Origin: Rickettsia typhi
GTDB taxonomy: Bacteria > Pseudomonadota > Alphaproteobacteria > Rickettsiales > UBA1997
Direction of reading: 5' to 3'
Length of the DNA stretch: 36,100 nt
Assembly (NCBI GenBank): GCA_945872855.1
Contig: CAMCAW010000009.1
Coordinates: 1 to 36,100, forward strand
Part shown: positions 15,611 to 25,885 of the stretch, in pieces
Layout: each line of letters starts with the position of its first letter
Numbering within the stretch: the stretch's first letter is position 1
Made by a program: the position numbers and the translations under genes
The notes under the pieces: generated by a model
The model's database searches: none
What the model was told of the DNA's origin: nothing
Seen by the model: the letters and a program-made list of their open reading frames with translations, nothing else

Positions 15611-17050
15611 ATGAATTCACTACTTCTGGCAATCGTTGCACTTCCTTTATTTAACTGCTTCGCGGGCATTGCAATTGCAAATAATAAAATCAAAAATTTT
15701 GTCGAAAAATTTTCAATGATTTTTTCTTTCGCTGTTTTAATTGCAATTTACAATAAATTAGAAAGTCAGAATTCCCTTGAAATCATTGCTCTCACGCCAG
15801 ATGTGTCTTTAGGTTTTTTAATTAATAGCGAGAATATCTTATGCCTGTTTTTGCTATTTTCGCTATGGCTGATTTATGGTTTTTATGCCCAACGTTTTTT
15901 AACAATTAGCGCCAATAAAGATGTGCTGCAATTCAAATTATTTTTTGCATTTTTCATCGCATTCATAAATTTAATTATCCTTGCAAACAGCCTATTGGCG
16001 ATGCTATTCGCCTATAATTGTCTTATTTTATCCTGCTATTTTTTAACCACAAAATTTCTTTTTAAAGTCACAAATAATTTTTCACGAATCTTTACATTTT
16101 TAATGTTTAGCGAAGTTATTTTATTGTTATTCGCAATTATCCTCACGGCAAAATTCAGCAATCATGCCGTGTTCAATAAAGACGGCATTTTAAACGATAT
16201 TAGTTCGCTTCAAACTTATTGCTTAGCGCTGCTTTATTTTGGCGGAATTTTGCTTACGGTTTTGAGTTCGTCGCATTTACTTTATTATAAAAATTGCGAT
16301 ATAGATTCTCCGCTTGCATATCTTCTCCTGCCTCTATTCTTCGGCATCGCCAAGCTTTATATTTTTATAAAAATTATCAGCGCAGTTTTCGGAATTGGTA
16401 TATTTTCTGTTATTATAGGCAAAATTCATCTTGAAATTGTAACAATTATTTTCCTTGTCAATCTCGCTTCTTCATTGGCTTTGTTGCTTTTTAGTCGAGA
16501 TTTTAAAGCAATTTTCTTTCACCTATTTTTCAGCCAATTGGTCGCGGCATTTTTTACAATTATTATTTATGCGCTTTATGACGAATCCTCTATTTATAAC
16601 GTTCTACCAAATTTTATACTTTCGATAACTTTAATTTTTTTAACTTTCTCCAACTTAATTTTATATCTAAAAAAGGCCGAAAATAAAGATTTGTCTGGTC
16701 TATTTTATAATATGAAAATTACGGTTTCGTTAATGCTATTTGGTTTTTTAAATTTATGCGGAATCGTTCCAGCCCTAGGCATTATAGAGAAATATTCTTT
16801 ACTAAAAATCGCATCACAAAATCATTTATTTGGGGCGCAAATTTTTTTCGTTGCAAATTCCGTAAGTTTATTTTTATTCACGATAAAATTATTTTTTCCA
16901 TTATTTTTAAAAACAGAAACAGCGCCAAAATTAGAGCATGATAAAAAACTTGCAGCAAAAATTGATTCGGCCGCAAGCCTTATGCTAAGCGCGTTGGTTA
17001 CTGCTATTGCAATATTTATATTGCCGATAATTCAGTTTTTTTATAAATAG
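15611..17050 (+). CDS. second divergent antiporter-like membrane protein (NuoL/NuoM/MnhA-like)
   Basis: The 479-residue protein again has about 13-14 helices. SPLAYLLLPLFFGIAKLYIFIKII matches the pattern of the helix after the broken-helix region of NuoL/M, and FLNLCGIVPALGIIEKYSLL resembles the LAGIPPxxGFxxK region near the C-terminal part of the family. Where NuoL/M and MnhA have a conserved Glu in a Trp-Glu context, this protein reads AMLFAYNCLILSCYFL (Asn136), so the usual proton-path acid seems absent. Paired with the preceding gene at a one-base gap. It may be a specialised or degenerate subunit; family assignment is by pattern only. Confidence 0.6.
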   Translation: MNSLLLAIVALPLFNCFAGIAIANNKIKNFVEKFSMIFSFAVLIAIYNKLESQNSLEIIALTPDVSLGFLINSENILCLFLLFSLWLIYGFYAQRFLTISANKDVLQFKLFFAFFIAFINLIILANSLLAMLFAYNCLILSCYFLTTKFLFKVTNNFSRIFTFLMFSEVILLLFAIILTAKFSNHAVFNKDGILNDISSLQTYCLALLYFGGILLTVLSSSHLLYYKNCDIDSPLAYLLLPLFFGIAKLYIFIKIISAVFGIGIFSVIIGKIHLEIVTIIFLVNLASSLALLLFSRDFKAIFFHLFFSQLVAAFFTIIIYALYDESSIYNVLPNFILSITLIFLTFSNLILYLKKAENKDLSGLFYNMKITVSLMLFGFLNLCGIVPALGIIEKYSLLKIASQNHLFGAQIFFVANSVSLFLFTIKLFFPLFLKTETAPKLEHDKKLAAKIDSAASLMLSALVTAIAIFILPIIQFFYK

Positions 17051-17120
17051 AGCACAGAATGTGGTTTGCAGAAATCAGAGGGAGAGTCTAAAATTATTCG
17101 AGATATTTTTATAAAAAAAC

Positions 17121-17714
17121 ATGGAAAAAAATTTTATCGATCAATTAAGTAGAACAATTTCAAAGCTTCCGGGCTTAGGGCCGCGCATTGCTAAGCGTAT
17201 TGTGTTGCAGCTCGCTAGCAATAAATCAAAACTTCTGCTGCCGCTAATTGAGGGTTTGCAAGCTTTGAATGATAGGGTTCATAAATGCAAAATTTGTGGC
17301 AATTTAGATGAGGGCGAAATTTGTAATATTTGCAAGAATCAGCGCCGCGATTCAAGCCTGCTCTGCATTGTTGAAGAGGTGGCAGATTTATGGGCGGTTG
17401 AGCGCGCCGAAACTTACCAAGGAAAATATCACGTTTTGGGCGGAAAATTATCGGCAATTAGCGGAATGGCGATTGAGGATTTGAATCTAGATTCGCTTCA
17501 CGCAAGGCTGCAAGGCGGCGAGGTAAAAGAAATAATTATTGCCACTAGCGCCACGATTGATGGCCAAACTACGGCGCATTTTTTAACGGAAGACCTCAAA
17601 GAATATGGTGCTAAAATAACCCATCTAACCTACGGAATACCGCTTGGAAGCGAGCTTGATTATTTAGATGAGGGGACAATAAATATTGCGTTTAAAACGC
17701 GCAGTGAATTTTGA
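17121..17714 (+). CDS. recR: recombination mediator RecR
   Basis: RecR, with RecO and RecF, helps load RecA on gapped DNA. The N-terminal helix-hairpin-helix (KLPGLGPRIAKRIVLQL, about 15-31) binds DNA. A zinc finger follows with Cys56, Cys59, Cys68 and Cys71 (CKICGNLDEGEICNIC). The Toprim domain begins LLCIVEEVADLWAVERAETYQGKYHVLGG. Length 197 is standard. It lies 70 bases after the antiporter-like pair and about 100 before trmL, with no dnaX or YbaB gene upstream, which is the usual partner arrangement. Confidence 0.97.
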   Translation: MEKNFIDQLSRTISKLPGLGPRIAKRIVLQLASNKSKLLLPLIEGLQALNDRVHKCKICGNLDEGEICNICKNQRRDSSLLCIVEEVADLWAVERAETYQGKYHVLGGKLSAISGMAIEDLNLDSLHARLQGGEVKEIIIATSATIDGQTTAHFLTEDLKEYGAKITHLTYGIPLGSELDYLDEGTINIAFKTRSEF

Positions 17715-17815
17715 TTTTAAAAAATATTTTGTGCAAAATTAAATTTTCTAGTCAATAACTTTGCAAAGTTTTTCTAGTTAATAAGATAGAAATTAAATTT
17801 CCCAACCATAAATTT

Positions 17816-18259
17816 ATGCCAGCAATCGCGTTATTCGAGCCAGAAATCGCTGGCAATGTCGGCACCATAATTCGCACCATCGCTTGCTTTGATGCGCCCT
17901 TGCACATCATAGAGCCATGTGGCTTCCCCTTCGATATGCAGCGCATAAAAAAATCCGCCCTCGATTATATTGAGCATGCGCAAATCATTCGCCATGTGTC
18001 ATTCGCAGCATTTTTGCAAACAGAAATTATTGAGAAAAATCGGCGTTTAATTTTGGCAACAACCAAAGGCTCTGTCGATTATCGAAAATTCAAATTTGAA
18101 GAAAGTGACGTAATTCTTTTCGGCAAAGAAAGCGCCGGAGTACCTGAAAACGTGGCTTCATCGGCCCATGCAAAAATTTTTATCCCAATGCAAAATCAAA
18201 TGCGCTCGCTAAATATTGCAATTTCTTGCGGAATTATTTTAGCGCGAGCGGTGAAATGA
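17816..18259 (+). CDS. trmL: tRNA (cytidine/uridine-2'-O-)-methyltransferase TrmL (SpoU/SPOUT family)
   Basis: TrmL methylates the ribose of the wobble base 34 in tRNA-Leu isoacceptors, including the UAA species encoded at 11.5 kb. The 147-residue length equals that of the minimal TrmL. Motifs are ALFEPEIAGNVGTIIRTIACFDAPLHII at the N-terminus, VILFGKESAGVPE in the middle, and the knot motif IPMQNQMRSLNIAISCGIILA at the end. The start at MPAIALFEPEIAGN is the family-typical start. It is 12 bases upstream of the EamA gene, so likely in the same transcript. Confidence 0.93.
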   Translation: MPAIALFEPEIAGNVGTIIRTIACFDAPLHIIEPCGFPFDMQRIKKSALDYIEHAQIIRHVSFAAFLQTEIIEKNRRLILATTKGSVDYRKFKFEESDVILFGKESAGVPENVASSAHAKIFIPMQNQMRSLNIAISCGIILARAVK

Positions 18260-18271
18260 AGCTAAAATAAA

Positions 18272-19180
18272 ATGTCTTGGATTTTTTACACAATCGCTGC
18301 CGCAACTTTACAAACCTTCCGCAATCTAGAGCAAAAAGCGCTCTCCAAAAAACTAGATTCTCTTACAGTATCATGGTCGCGCTTCATTTTACCCTTACCG
18401 TTAGCGATCGCCGTTTCTTTCTATACTGCGCAATCAATAAACCATCAATTTATTTATTATTGCCTCATTACCGCAATCGCGCAAGTTGGCGGAAATATTT
18501 GCTTGTTACAAACATTTAAATCAAAAAATTTTAGCATCGGAATCGCTTTTTACAAAACAGAAGTTTTGCAAACTTTAATTTTAGGATTGTTATTTTTCAA
18601 TGCCAGCATTTCACCATCAGGAATCGCCGCAATCCTTGTCACAACTGCTGGCGTAGTGCTTATGTCGGGTCTAGTTTTTAATGGCGGAATCAAGGAATTT
18701 TTGCGCTCATTAAAAAACAAAGCAGCATTTTACGGGCTATTATGCGGATTATGTTTCTCAATCTCATCCTTCAATTTAAAATTTGCCGCAGAAGAACTTT
18801 TTGCACGCGGATACATGGGAATGCAGGCTCCGCTAATAGTTTTGATGTGGGTAATTTGCTTCCAAAATATATTATTTATCAGCATAAAGCTTTATCAAAA
18901 TCGCCTAATACAAGATTTAAAAATCCTCTCCTCATCAGAAAATAAATTCGCTTTTTTAAGAACCTCAATCCTAAGTTTCGCAGGATCAATTTGCTGGTTC
19001 ACAGCCTTCGCTTTCGGCGGCGTAATATATATTAAAGCCATAGGCCAATTAGAGCTGGTTCTAGCCCTCATCGCCTCCCATTTTATTTTAAAAGAAGCCC
19101 CAAACAGAATCGAATTTGCAGGAGTCACACTAACCGCCGCAGGGATTTTATGGCTAATTCTCAAGGAAATTATGGTATAA
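18272..19180 (+). CDS. EamA/DMT-family inner-membrane transporter
   Basis: The 302-residue protein has about ten hydrophobic helices arranged as two five-helix halves, as expected of drug/metabolite transporters. The first half includes LVTTAGVVLMSGLVFNGG and the second ends LELVLALIASHFILKEAPNRIEFAGVTLTAAGILWLIL, the classic EamA end with a Lys-Glu-x-Pro turn. Substrates of such proteins range from amino acids to nucleotides and S-adenosylmethionine; nothing here tells which. DMT carriers are common in obligate intracellular bacteria. It follows trmL by 12 bases and is convergent with ftsI. Confidence 0.85.
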   Translation: MSWIFYTIAAATLQTFRNLEQKALSKKLDSLTVSWSRFILPLPLAIAVSFYTAQSINHQFIYYCLITAIAQVGGNICLLQTFKSKNFSIGIAFYKTEVLQTLILGLLFFNASISPSGIAAILVTTAGVVLMSGLVFNGGIKEFLRSLKNKAAFYGLLCGLCFSISSFNLKFAAEELFARGYMGMQAPLIVLMWVICFQNILFISIKLYQNRLIQDLKILSSSENKFAFLRTSILSFAGSICWFTAFAFGGVIYIKAIGQLELVLALIASHFILKEAPNRIEFAGVTLTAAGILWLILKEIMV

Positions 19181-19260
19181 ATCGTACTAAAAATATCGCG
19201 CCAATTCTAGATGCAACGCCATCAAAAAAACAAAGAAAGATCAGGCGCATATCATCTTAG

Positions 19261-19319
19261 GATCAGAAAGACGAAGCTTCTTTCTGAGATATACTTCGAA
19301 CCGAGTTCGGCGTGCCGCT
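19261..19319. repeat. hairpin plus half copy of the palindromic element
   Basis: A small hairpin, TCAGAAAG (19263-19270) against CTTTCTGA (19280-19287), is followed at 19288-19319 by GATATACTTCGAACCGAGTT and CGGCGTGCCGCT. The latter matches the left half of the core at 6304-6335 and stops exactly where the ftsI stop codon begins. The right half (GTCTGAGGGGCGAAG) is missing. It lies between convergent EamA and ftsI genes. Confidence 0.7.
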
Positions 19320-20891
19320 TTAATTCCGCGGCATCACATCCAAAATCGGCGCAATATTCTTAACAACCCTCCCAGCGACAGGCGCCGCAACCATTCCCCC
19401 AGTATTAAACGAATAATTCGGATGATCCAAAACCACATAAACCAAATATTTTGGCTGCGAAATCGGAAACACCGCAATGAAAGACGCAATAGTCTGCCGC
19501 TCGTTATACCCGTTGCCCTCAACCTTATTCGCCGTCCCAGTTTTTCCGCCAACTTCATAACCTTCAATATTCGCAAACCGCCCCGTGCCATCAGTAGCAA
19601 CCTTCCGCAGCATCAATCGCATAATCGCCGAAGTAGATTCTTTGAGAACGCGCCGCCCGCTAGGCTGTTTTTCCAGCTTCAAAAATGACGGATTGTAAAA
19701 AATTCCGCCATTAATAATCGCCGCCGTCGCAGATGCAATATGGAGCGGCGTCACAGCAATACCGTGCCCGTAAGAGATTGTATATAAACTAATATCGCGC
19801 CAAACTTTCGGATAAATCGGCCGCCCCAGCCCCGGAAAATCAACCTCCAACTTCTTCAAGAAATTAATATCCTTCAAAAAATTACGCTGTTTATCGATGC
19901 CAATTTTCTGCGCGATCTGCACCGTTCCTATGTTGGAGGAGTGTGAGAAAATTTCTTCCACCGTCATTTCGCCTTTAAATGGGTGATCGTCTTTAATGGT
20001 GAAGCGCCCGTATTTGATTGGGTCGGAGACGTTATAAACATCGTCCATTTTCACCAAATTTTCTTCAAACGCGATGGCATTAGTGAAAATTTTGAAGATC
20101 GAGCCAAGCTCGTAGACGCCGTTAGTGACACGGTTGAAGCGCTCATCAGGGGAAGCATCTTGTTGCAAATTCGGATCAAAACTTGGCAGTGAAGAAAGTG
20201 CGAGAATTTCGCCATTAGTAACGTCCATAACCACGCCAGATGCGGCTTTAGCCCTAAATTCTTCCATGCCGTTTATCAGCTCATTATTGAGAATATCTTG
20301 CACACGCACGTCGGCAGCGAGTTGCAGCCTTTCTTCGTCGCGCAAAAGTTGGCGATCGTATTGCATCTCCATGCCCGCAAGCCCGTGCCTGTCTAGGTCT
20401 ACATAGCCAACAAGATGCGATAAAATTGAGCGCTGCGGATAAACTCGAATGCGATCATCTTCAAAAAGCAGCCCTGCCATTTTTAAATTTTGTACGCGCT
20501 CTTCCTGCGCCGGAGTAACGTTGCGGCGAATTAATACCCAGCCTTTATTGCTGCGATTAGACTTGCGATCAGAGATTTTTTTGATGACTTCTTGATAAGT
20601 TAAATCGAGGAAAATAGTGGATAGACCCTTGGCAATCAAGCTCGCGTCCTTCACTAAAATATTGCTAACATAAAGTGATTTTGTTTTTAAATCGGTCGCA
20701 ACCAGCACTTCATTGCGATCAATAATATCGCCGCGCTTGTTGATTTTATTGAGGTCGTAGATGAACCTGATTTTTACTTTATCGCCAAAAGTCGCCAAAA
20801 AAAACAGGCGCAAAATAATGGCGACAAAAATTGCGAGAATAAAAAAATAAACAAAAACTAGGCGACTTTTTTTAAGTTCTGCAATTGCCAT
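19320..20891 (-). CDS. ftsI: peptidoglycan D,D-transpeptidase FtsI (penicillin-binding protein 3)
   Basis: FtsI cross-links septal peptidoglycan during division. The 523-residue protein has one N-terminal membrane anchor (about 11-34), a dimerisation domain containing NKRGDIIDRNEVLVA (51-65), and a transpeptidase domain with the active-site S264-I-F-K267 in YELGSIFKIF, S318-S-N320 in SHSSNIG, and K450-T-G in GGKTGTANK. It is somewhat shorter than E. coli FtsI, mainly at the ends. Its presence implies the cell makes peptidoglycan or a related septal wall. The usual dcw neighbours (mraW, ftsL, murE) are absent. Its stop codon abuts a half palindromic element. Confidence 0.93.
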   Translation of the reverse strand: MAIAELKKSRLVFVYFFILAIFVAIILRLFFLATFGDKVKIRFIYDLNKINKRGDIIDRNEVLVATDLKTKSLYVSNILVKDASLIAKGLSTIFLDLTYQEVIKKISDRKSNRSNKGWVLIRRNVTPAQEERVQNLKMAGLLFEDDRIRVYPQRSILSHLVGYVDLDRHGLAGMEMQYDRQLLRDEERLQLAADVRVQDILNNELINGMEEFRAKAASGVVMDVTNGEILALSSLPSFDPNLQQDASPDERFNRVTNGVYELGSIFKIFTNAIAFEENLVKMDDVYNVSDPIKYGRFTIKDDHPFKGEMTVEEIFSHSSNIGTVQIAQKIGIDKQRNFLKDINFLKKLEVDFPGLGRPIYPKVWRDISLYTISYGHGIAVTPLHIASATAAIINGGIFYNPSFLKLEKQPSGRRVLKESTSAIMRLMLRKVATDGTGRFANIEGYEVGGKTGTANKVEGNGYNERQTIASFIAVFPISQPKYLVYVVLDHPNYSFNTGGMVAAPVAGRVVKNIAPILDVMPRN

Positions 20892-20961
20892 TTAAAGATG
20901 AGTCGATTGTAATGCAAAGCAGCGCCAGTGTTGAGTTGGCGCCAAGTGAATCTTGATATTC

Positions 20962-22636
<1,675 letters not shown>

Positions 22637-22643
22637 TTTGTGG

Positions 22644-22903
22644 TTAATTTATAAAAGAATGATATAGTTTGTATGAGTAAGAATTTAAGAGAAGAAATTT
22701 AGTGTGAAAAAAGAATTTGAGTGGAGTAAGGTCTCTGAGCCGAGTTCGAGGTCACCCTGATAATTCTCAAGTTTAATCGAGATAGCCCGTGGCCTCGCTG
22801 CCCGAGGAGCAGAGGCCTTACTCCACTCAAATTCTTTTTTCACACTAAATTTCTTCTCTTAAATTCTTACTCATACAAACTATATCATTCTTTTATAAAT
22901 TAA
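22644..22903. repeat. 94-bp near-perfect inverted repeat with palindromic core between tmk and SDR gene
   Basis: Arms 22644-22737 and 22810-22903 are reverse complements over 94 bases with a single G-U type change. The 72-base centre contains CCGAGTTCGAGGTCAC and GTGGCCTCG, which extend the hairpin and share CCGAGTTCG with the palindromic elements at 6.3, 19.3 and 23.7 kb. Each arm ends 3-7 bases from a start codon (SDR at 22907, tmk at 22636), so both divergent genes have the same leader and probably the same promoter. It could be a miniature inverted-repeat element or an inverted duplication around an older palindromic unit. No transposase is encoded. Confidence 0.8.
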
Positions 22904-22906
22904 AAT

Positions 22907-23662
22907 ATGAATATCCTAATCAGTGGAGCTAATAGCGGCATAGGTCGCGCCCTTGCAATTGCATATTCTAAGCCCGATGTAAATCTATTTTTATGCGCCA
23001 GAAATTTGCAAAAGTTGCAAGAAGTAAAAGAAATTTGCCGCGAATTAAAAGCAAATGTTTTTATCAAATCGCTCGATGTTAAAAACGAAGATGAATCGAG
23101 AATTTGGATACAAAAAATAGAAGAAAATTATCCGCTCGATTTAATAATTGCTAGCGCAGGAATTTCAGCTGGAACCAGCGACAGCACTGAAAGCGTTGAG
23201 CAAATAAAAAATATTTTAACAACCAATATTGATGGAATTTTAAACATCATTAATCCTGCGATTGAAAAAATGAAGCAAAGAAAATCGGGGCAAATTGTGT
23301 TAATCTCTTCTCTGGCGGGCTTTCGCGGCCTTCCATCTGCGCCAGCATATTCTGCAAGCAAGGCGGCGGTAAGGGTTTATGCAGAGGCTTTGCGTGGCAA
23401 TTTGGCCGAGTTTGGAATCAAGGTAAATGCTGTTTGCCCAGGATATGTGAAAACGCCGATGACTGATGTTAATGATTTTTTTATGCCATTTTTGATGTCG
23501 GCTGAAAAGGCGGCGAAAATAATAAAGAATGGGATTCGTAAAAATAAATCGCGGATTGCTTTTCCGTTGCCGCTTTATTTTGCAGTATGGCTTGCGGCGC
23601 TACTGCCACCTTGCATGACAGATGCTATCTTTTCTAAATTGCCGAAGAAAAAATCGATGTAA
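22907..23662 (+). CDS. short-chain dehydrogenase/reductase (SDR)
   Basis: This is a classical SDR of 251 residues. The cofactor loop is GANSGIGRA (7-15), NAG is replaced by ASAG near 82-85, the catalytic Ser lies in VLISSLAG and the catalytic Tyr148 and Lys152 in AYSASKAAVRVYAEALRGNL. The end has a hydrophobic stretch (PLYFAVWLAALLPP) that may attach it to the membrane, as in some lipid-acting SDRs. The substrate is not predictable from sequence. It is divergent from tmk through the large inverted repeat and is followed by a palindromic element. Confidence 0.85.
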   Translation: MNILISGANSGIGRALAIAYSKPDVNLFLCARNLQKLQEVKEICRELKANVFIKSLDVKNEDESRIWIQKIEENYPLDLIIASAGISAGTSDSTESVEQIKNILTTNIDGILNIINPAIEKMKQRKSGQIVLISSLAGFRGLPSAPAYSASKAAVRVYAEALRGNLAEFGIKVNAVCPGYVKTPMTDVNDFFMPFLMSAEKAAKIIKNGIRKNKSRIAFPLPLYFAVWLAALLPPCMTDAIFSKLPKKKSM

Positions 23663-23685
23663 GTTTTTGATCGCGCGCTAAACTG

Positions 23686-23785
23686 CTAGATCTCGTCCTC
23701 GGTAAAGCCCCTTCCCGACATACTTCGCCCCTCAGACAGCGGCGCGCCGAACTCGGTTTGAAGTATGTCGGGAAGGGGCTTTACC
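23686..23785. repeat. palindromic repeat element, copy 2 (inverted relative to copy 1)
   Basis: A perfect 26-bp stem (23701-23726 with 23760-23785; GGTAAAGCCCCTTCCCGACA begins the left arm) encloses a 33-base loop with GGCGCGCC. Read on the minus strand, the loop is AAACCGAGTTCGGCGCGCCG, as in copy 1. The left flank CTAGATCTCGTCCTCG matches the outer arm of copy 1. Stem bases differ from copy 1 in a compensatory manner (T-A there, C-G here). It lies between convergent SDR and modA-like genes and could terminate both transcripts. Confidence 0.8.
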
Positions 23786-23834
23786 TTGCTTGTTATGTTC
23801 TTGGGGAATTTAAAACTTAAATTTGATGAGGGGT

Positions 23835-24632
23835 TTATTCTATGATAAATCCATTTTCTTTGAAAATCACTTTTGCTTGTGGGGTCTTTAAAAACTTCAA
23901 AAATTCTCTGGCAATATCCATGTTATCGCCAGCAATTACGAGGGCTTGATAAAAAATATGCTGGGTTTTTTTGCGCGATAAAATTCTTAAATCGCTATGA
24001 TTACTCACCTGACTCGCCAATAAAATTGCATAGCTATCACTGTTTTCTTGCAATAATTTTACGATTGACGATTTATCCTCACTAAGTTTTGTAAAAAGCT
24101 TTACGTCATGCAGCTGTAGGGTTTCAACCGTATTTTTGCTATATTTTCCTAGCGAAGATTCTTCATTATCAACAATTAAATTTAAGCGATTGCGATTAAG
24201 AATTTGCAACGATTCTTCAAAATCAGGATTATTTTCTAGCAGAGAATTTGGTGCGGATAAATTATCGCGCGAGGTTACTAACACAAGGTCGTCGCTGGCA
24301 ATGTGATTAACATTGTAAATATCAATCAAGCCTTTTTGTTTCAAATTAGATAGCCAATCTTGATGTGCCGAGATGAATACATCTGAGGGTTCGCCAGCAT
24401 CAATATCGTTAATTAAATCGTTGGCAGAAGCAAATCCTACCGAAACAATTACGGCATTTTTTTGCGAATAAGTGCGTGAAATTTTAGTGAGAGCGGCTAC
24501 TAAATTTGGTTCAGCAAGAACGGTTAAGCTCTTGATTTGATGGGCGTAAGATGGCGCTGCAAATAAAAAACAACACAGCGCCGTTTTAGCTAAAATATTT
24601 CGCAATGTTCTGTAATTATATTCTATAAACAT
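23835..24632 (-). CDS. ModA-type periplasmic substrate-binding protein
   Basis: The 265-residue protein begins with a basic stretch and hydrophobic signal (TLRNILAKTALCCFLFAAPSYA) for export. The mature part starts SLTVLAEPNLVAALTKISRTYSQK and has SVGFASANDLINDIDAGEPSDVFISAHQDWLSNLKQKGLID, the pattern of molybdate-binding ModA (SSGxLxxQIxxGAPADVFxSA). DDLVLVTSRDN and AREFLKFLKTPQAKVIFKENGF are also typical. Key oxyanion-binding Ser positions are only partly kept (Gly-Phe-Ala-Ser instead of Gly-Ser-Ser-Gly), so the ligand may not be molybdate. No modB or modC permease/ATPase is adjacent. Confidence 0.75.
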   Translation of the reverse strand: MFIEYNYRTLRNILAKTALCCFLFAAPSYAHQIKSLTVLAEPNLVAALTKISRTYSQKNAVIVSVGFASANDLINDIDAGEPSDVFISAHQDWLSNLKQKGLIDIYNVNHIASDDLVLVTSRDNLSAPNSLLENNPDFEESLQILNRNRLNLIVDNEESSLGKYSKNTVETLQLHDVKLFTKLSEDKSSIVKLLQENSDSYAILLASQVSNHSDLRILSRKKTQHIFYQALVIAGDNMDIAREFLKFLKTPQAKVIFKENGFIIE

Positions 24633-24720
24633 ATTCCGTTAATGTATTCTACGAATCTTCTCAAGCAAGACCACGAGCTAGTTCAGGCCATTTGTACGAT
24701 AACGTATTTTATAGCAAAAA

Positions 24721-25716
24721 CTAAACCGATAACATAGATTTACGTTGATCATCAATTTCATCAAACACCTCTTCCCACGTTCCCGTAGTAGAAGCCTTGC
24801 TATATTCTGTAACGCGATTTTCAAAGAAATTTGTATGCTCAACGCCGTTTAAAATTTCGTCAAGCCACGGCAAAGGATTGTCATCGATCATATAAATATC
24901 CTTCAAGCCCAACTGGCTCAAGCGTCTATCGGCAATATAACGAATGTATCTTTTTACTTCGCGCGAAGTTAATCCTTCAATATTTCCCATTTCAAACGCC
25001 AAATCGATGAAGGCATCTTCAAAATGAACAATCGTCGCACAAGCTTCATACAAGCGGCCTTTAAGGTCTTCGTCCCAAACCTCAGGATTTTCTTGTACAA
25101 AAGTACGAAATAATTTGATGATTGAAGCGGTGTGTAAACTTTCATCGCGCACCGACCAAGCCACGATTTGTCCCATTCCTTTCATCTTTCCAAAGCGCTG
25201 AAAATTCAACAAAATTGCGAAAGAAGCAAAAAGTTGCAAGCCTTCAGTAAAGCCACCAAACACCGCGAGAGTAGTTGCAATATCCTTTTTTGTAGCAACG
25301 CCAAACTTGTGCATATAATCATATTTATCCTTCATTTCTTTATATTTCATGAAGGCCGAATATTCTTGTTCAGGCATGCCGATTGTGTCGAGCAAGTGTG
25401 AGTAGGCCGCGATATGAACCGTTTCCATGTTAGAAAACGCCGCCAACATCATTTTAACTTCAGTCGGTTTAAAAACTTGCGAATAATGCTGCATGTAACA
25501 GTTATTCACCTCAATATCGGCCTGCGTAAAAAAGCGAAAAATTTGCGTGAGAAGATTTTTCTCGGAAGCGGTTAAATTATGTTTCCAATCTCGCACGTCA
25601 TCGGCTAAAGGAACTTCCTCTGGAAGCCAATGAATCTGCTGCTGCTTAAGCCATGCATCATATGCCCAAGGGTAATAAAAAGGTTTATAAATCGGTTTCG
25701 CATCGAGTAAAGACAT
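24721..25716 (-). CDS. nrdB: class I ribonucleotide reductase beta subunit
   Basis: The beta subunit holds the diiron-tyrosyl radical used to make deoxynucleotides. Iron ligands are visible: Asp67 in FFTQADIEV, Glu98 and His101 in NMETVHIAAY, Glu158 in FGGFTEGL, and Glu192 and His195 in WSVRDESLHTAS. Tyr105, four residues after His101, is placed like the radical Tyr122 of E. coli NrdB (E-x-x-H-x-x-x-Y). Length 331 is normal for the short alphaproteobacterial form. nrdA is not adjacent. Confidence 0.94.
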   Translation of the reverse strand: MSLLDAKPIYKPFYYPWAYDAWLKQQQIHWLPEEVPLADDVRDWKHNLTASEKNLLTQIFRFFTQADIEVNNCYMQHYSQVFKPTEVKMMLAAFSNMETVHIAAYSHLLDTIGMPEQEYSAFMKYKEMKDKYDYMHKFGVATKKDIATTLAVFGGFTEGLQLFASFAILLNFQRFGKMKGMGQIVAWSVRDESLHTASIIKLFRTFVQENPEVWDEDLKGRLYEACATIVHFEDAFIDLAFEMGNIEGLTSREVKRYIRYIADRRLSQLGLKDIYMIDDNPLPWLDEILNGVEHTNFFENRVTEYSKASTTGTWEEVFDEIDDQRKSMLSV

Positions 25717-25808
25717 GGAAAGTAAAACTTTAAATTAAGAAATTAAGAAGGGCGATATTCTAGTTTTTTTTGAAGAAAATAAACAAGAGTTTTATCAAAA
25801 AAGAAAAA

Positions 25809-25837
25809 TTGTAATTTGAAAAATTTATAGATAGTAT
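25809..25837 (+). promoter_or_regulatory. putative promoter of the peroxiredoxin gene
   Basis: TTGTAA (25809-25814) and TAGTAT (25832-25837) are separated by 17 bases and lie about 50 bases before the peroxiredoxin ATG. The match to sigma70 consensus is moderate, in AT-rich DNA. Confidence 0.4.
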
Positions 25838-25885
25838 TCGGGCTTCCAAATTTTTACATTTACAAACAATAATTATTAAAAAACT

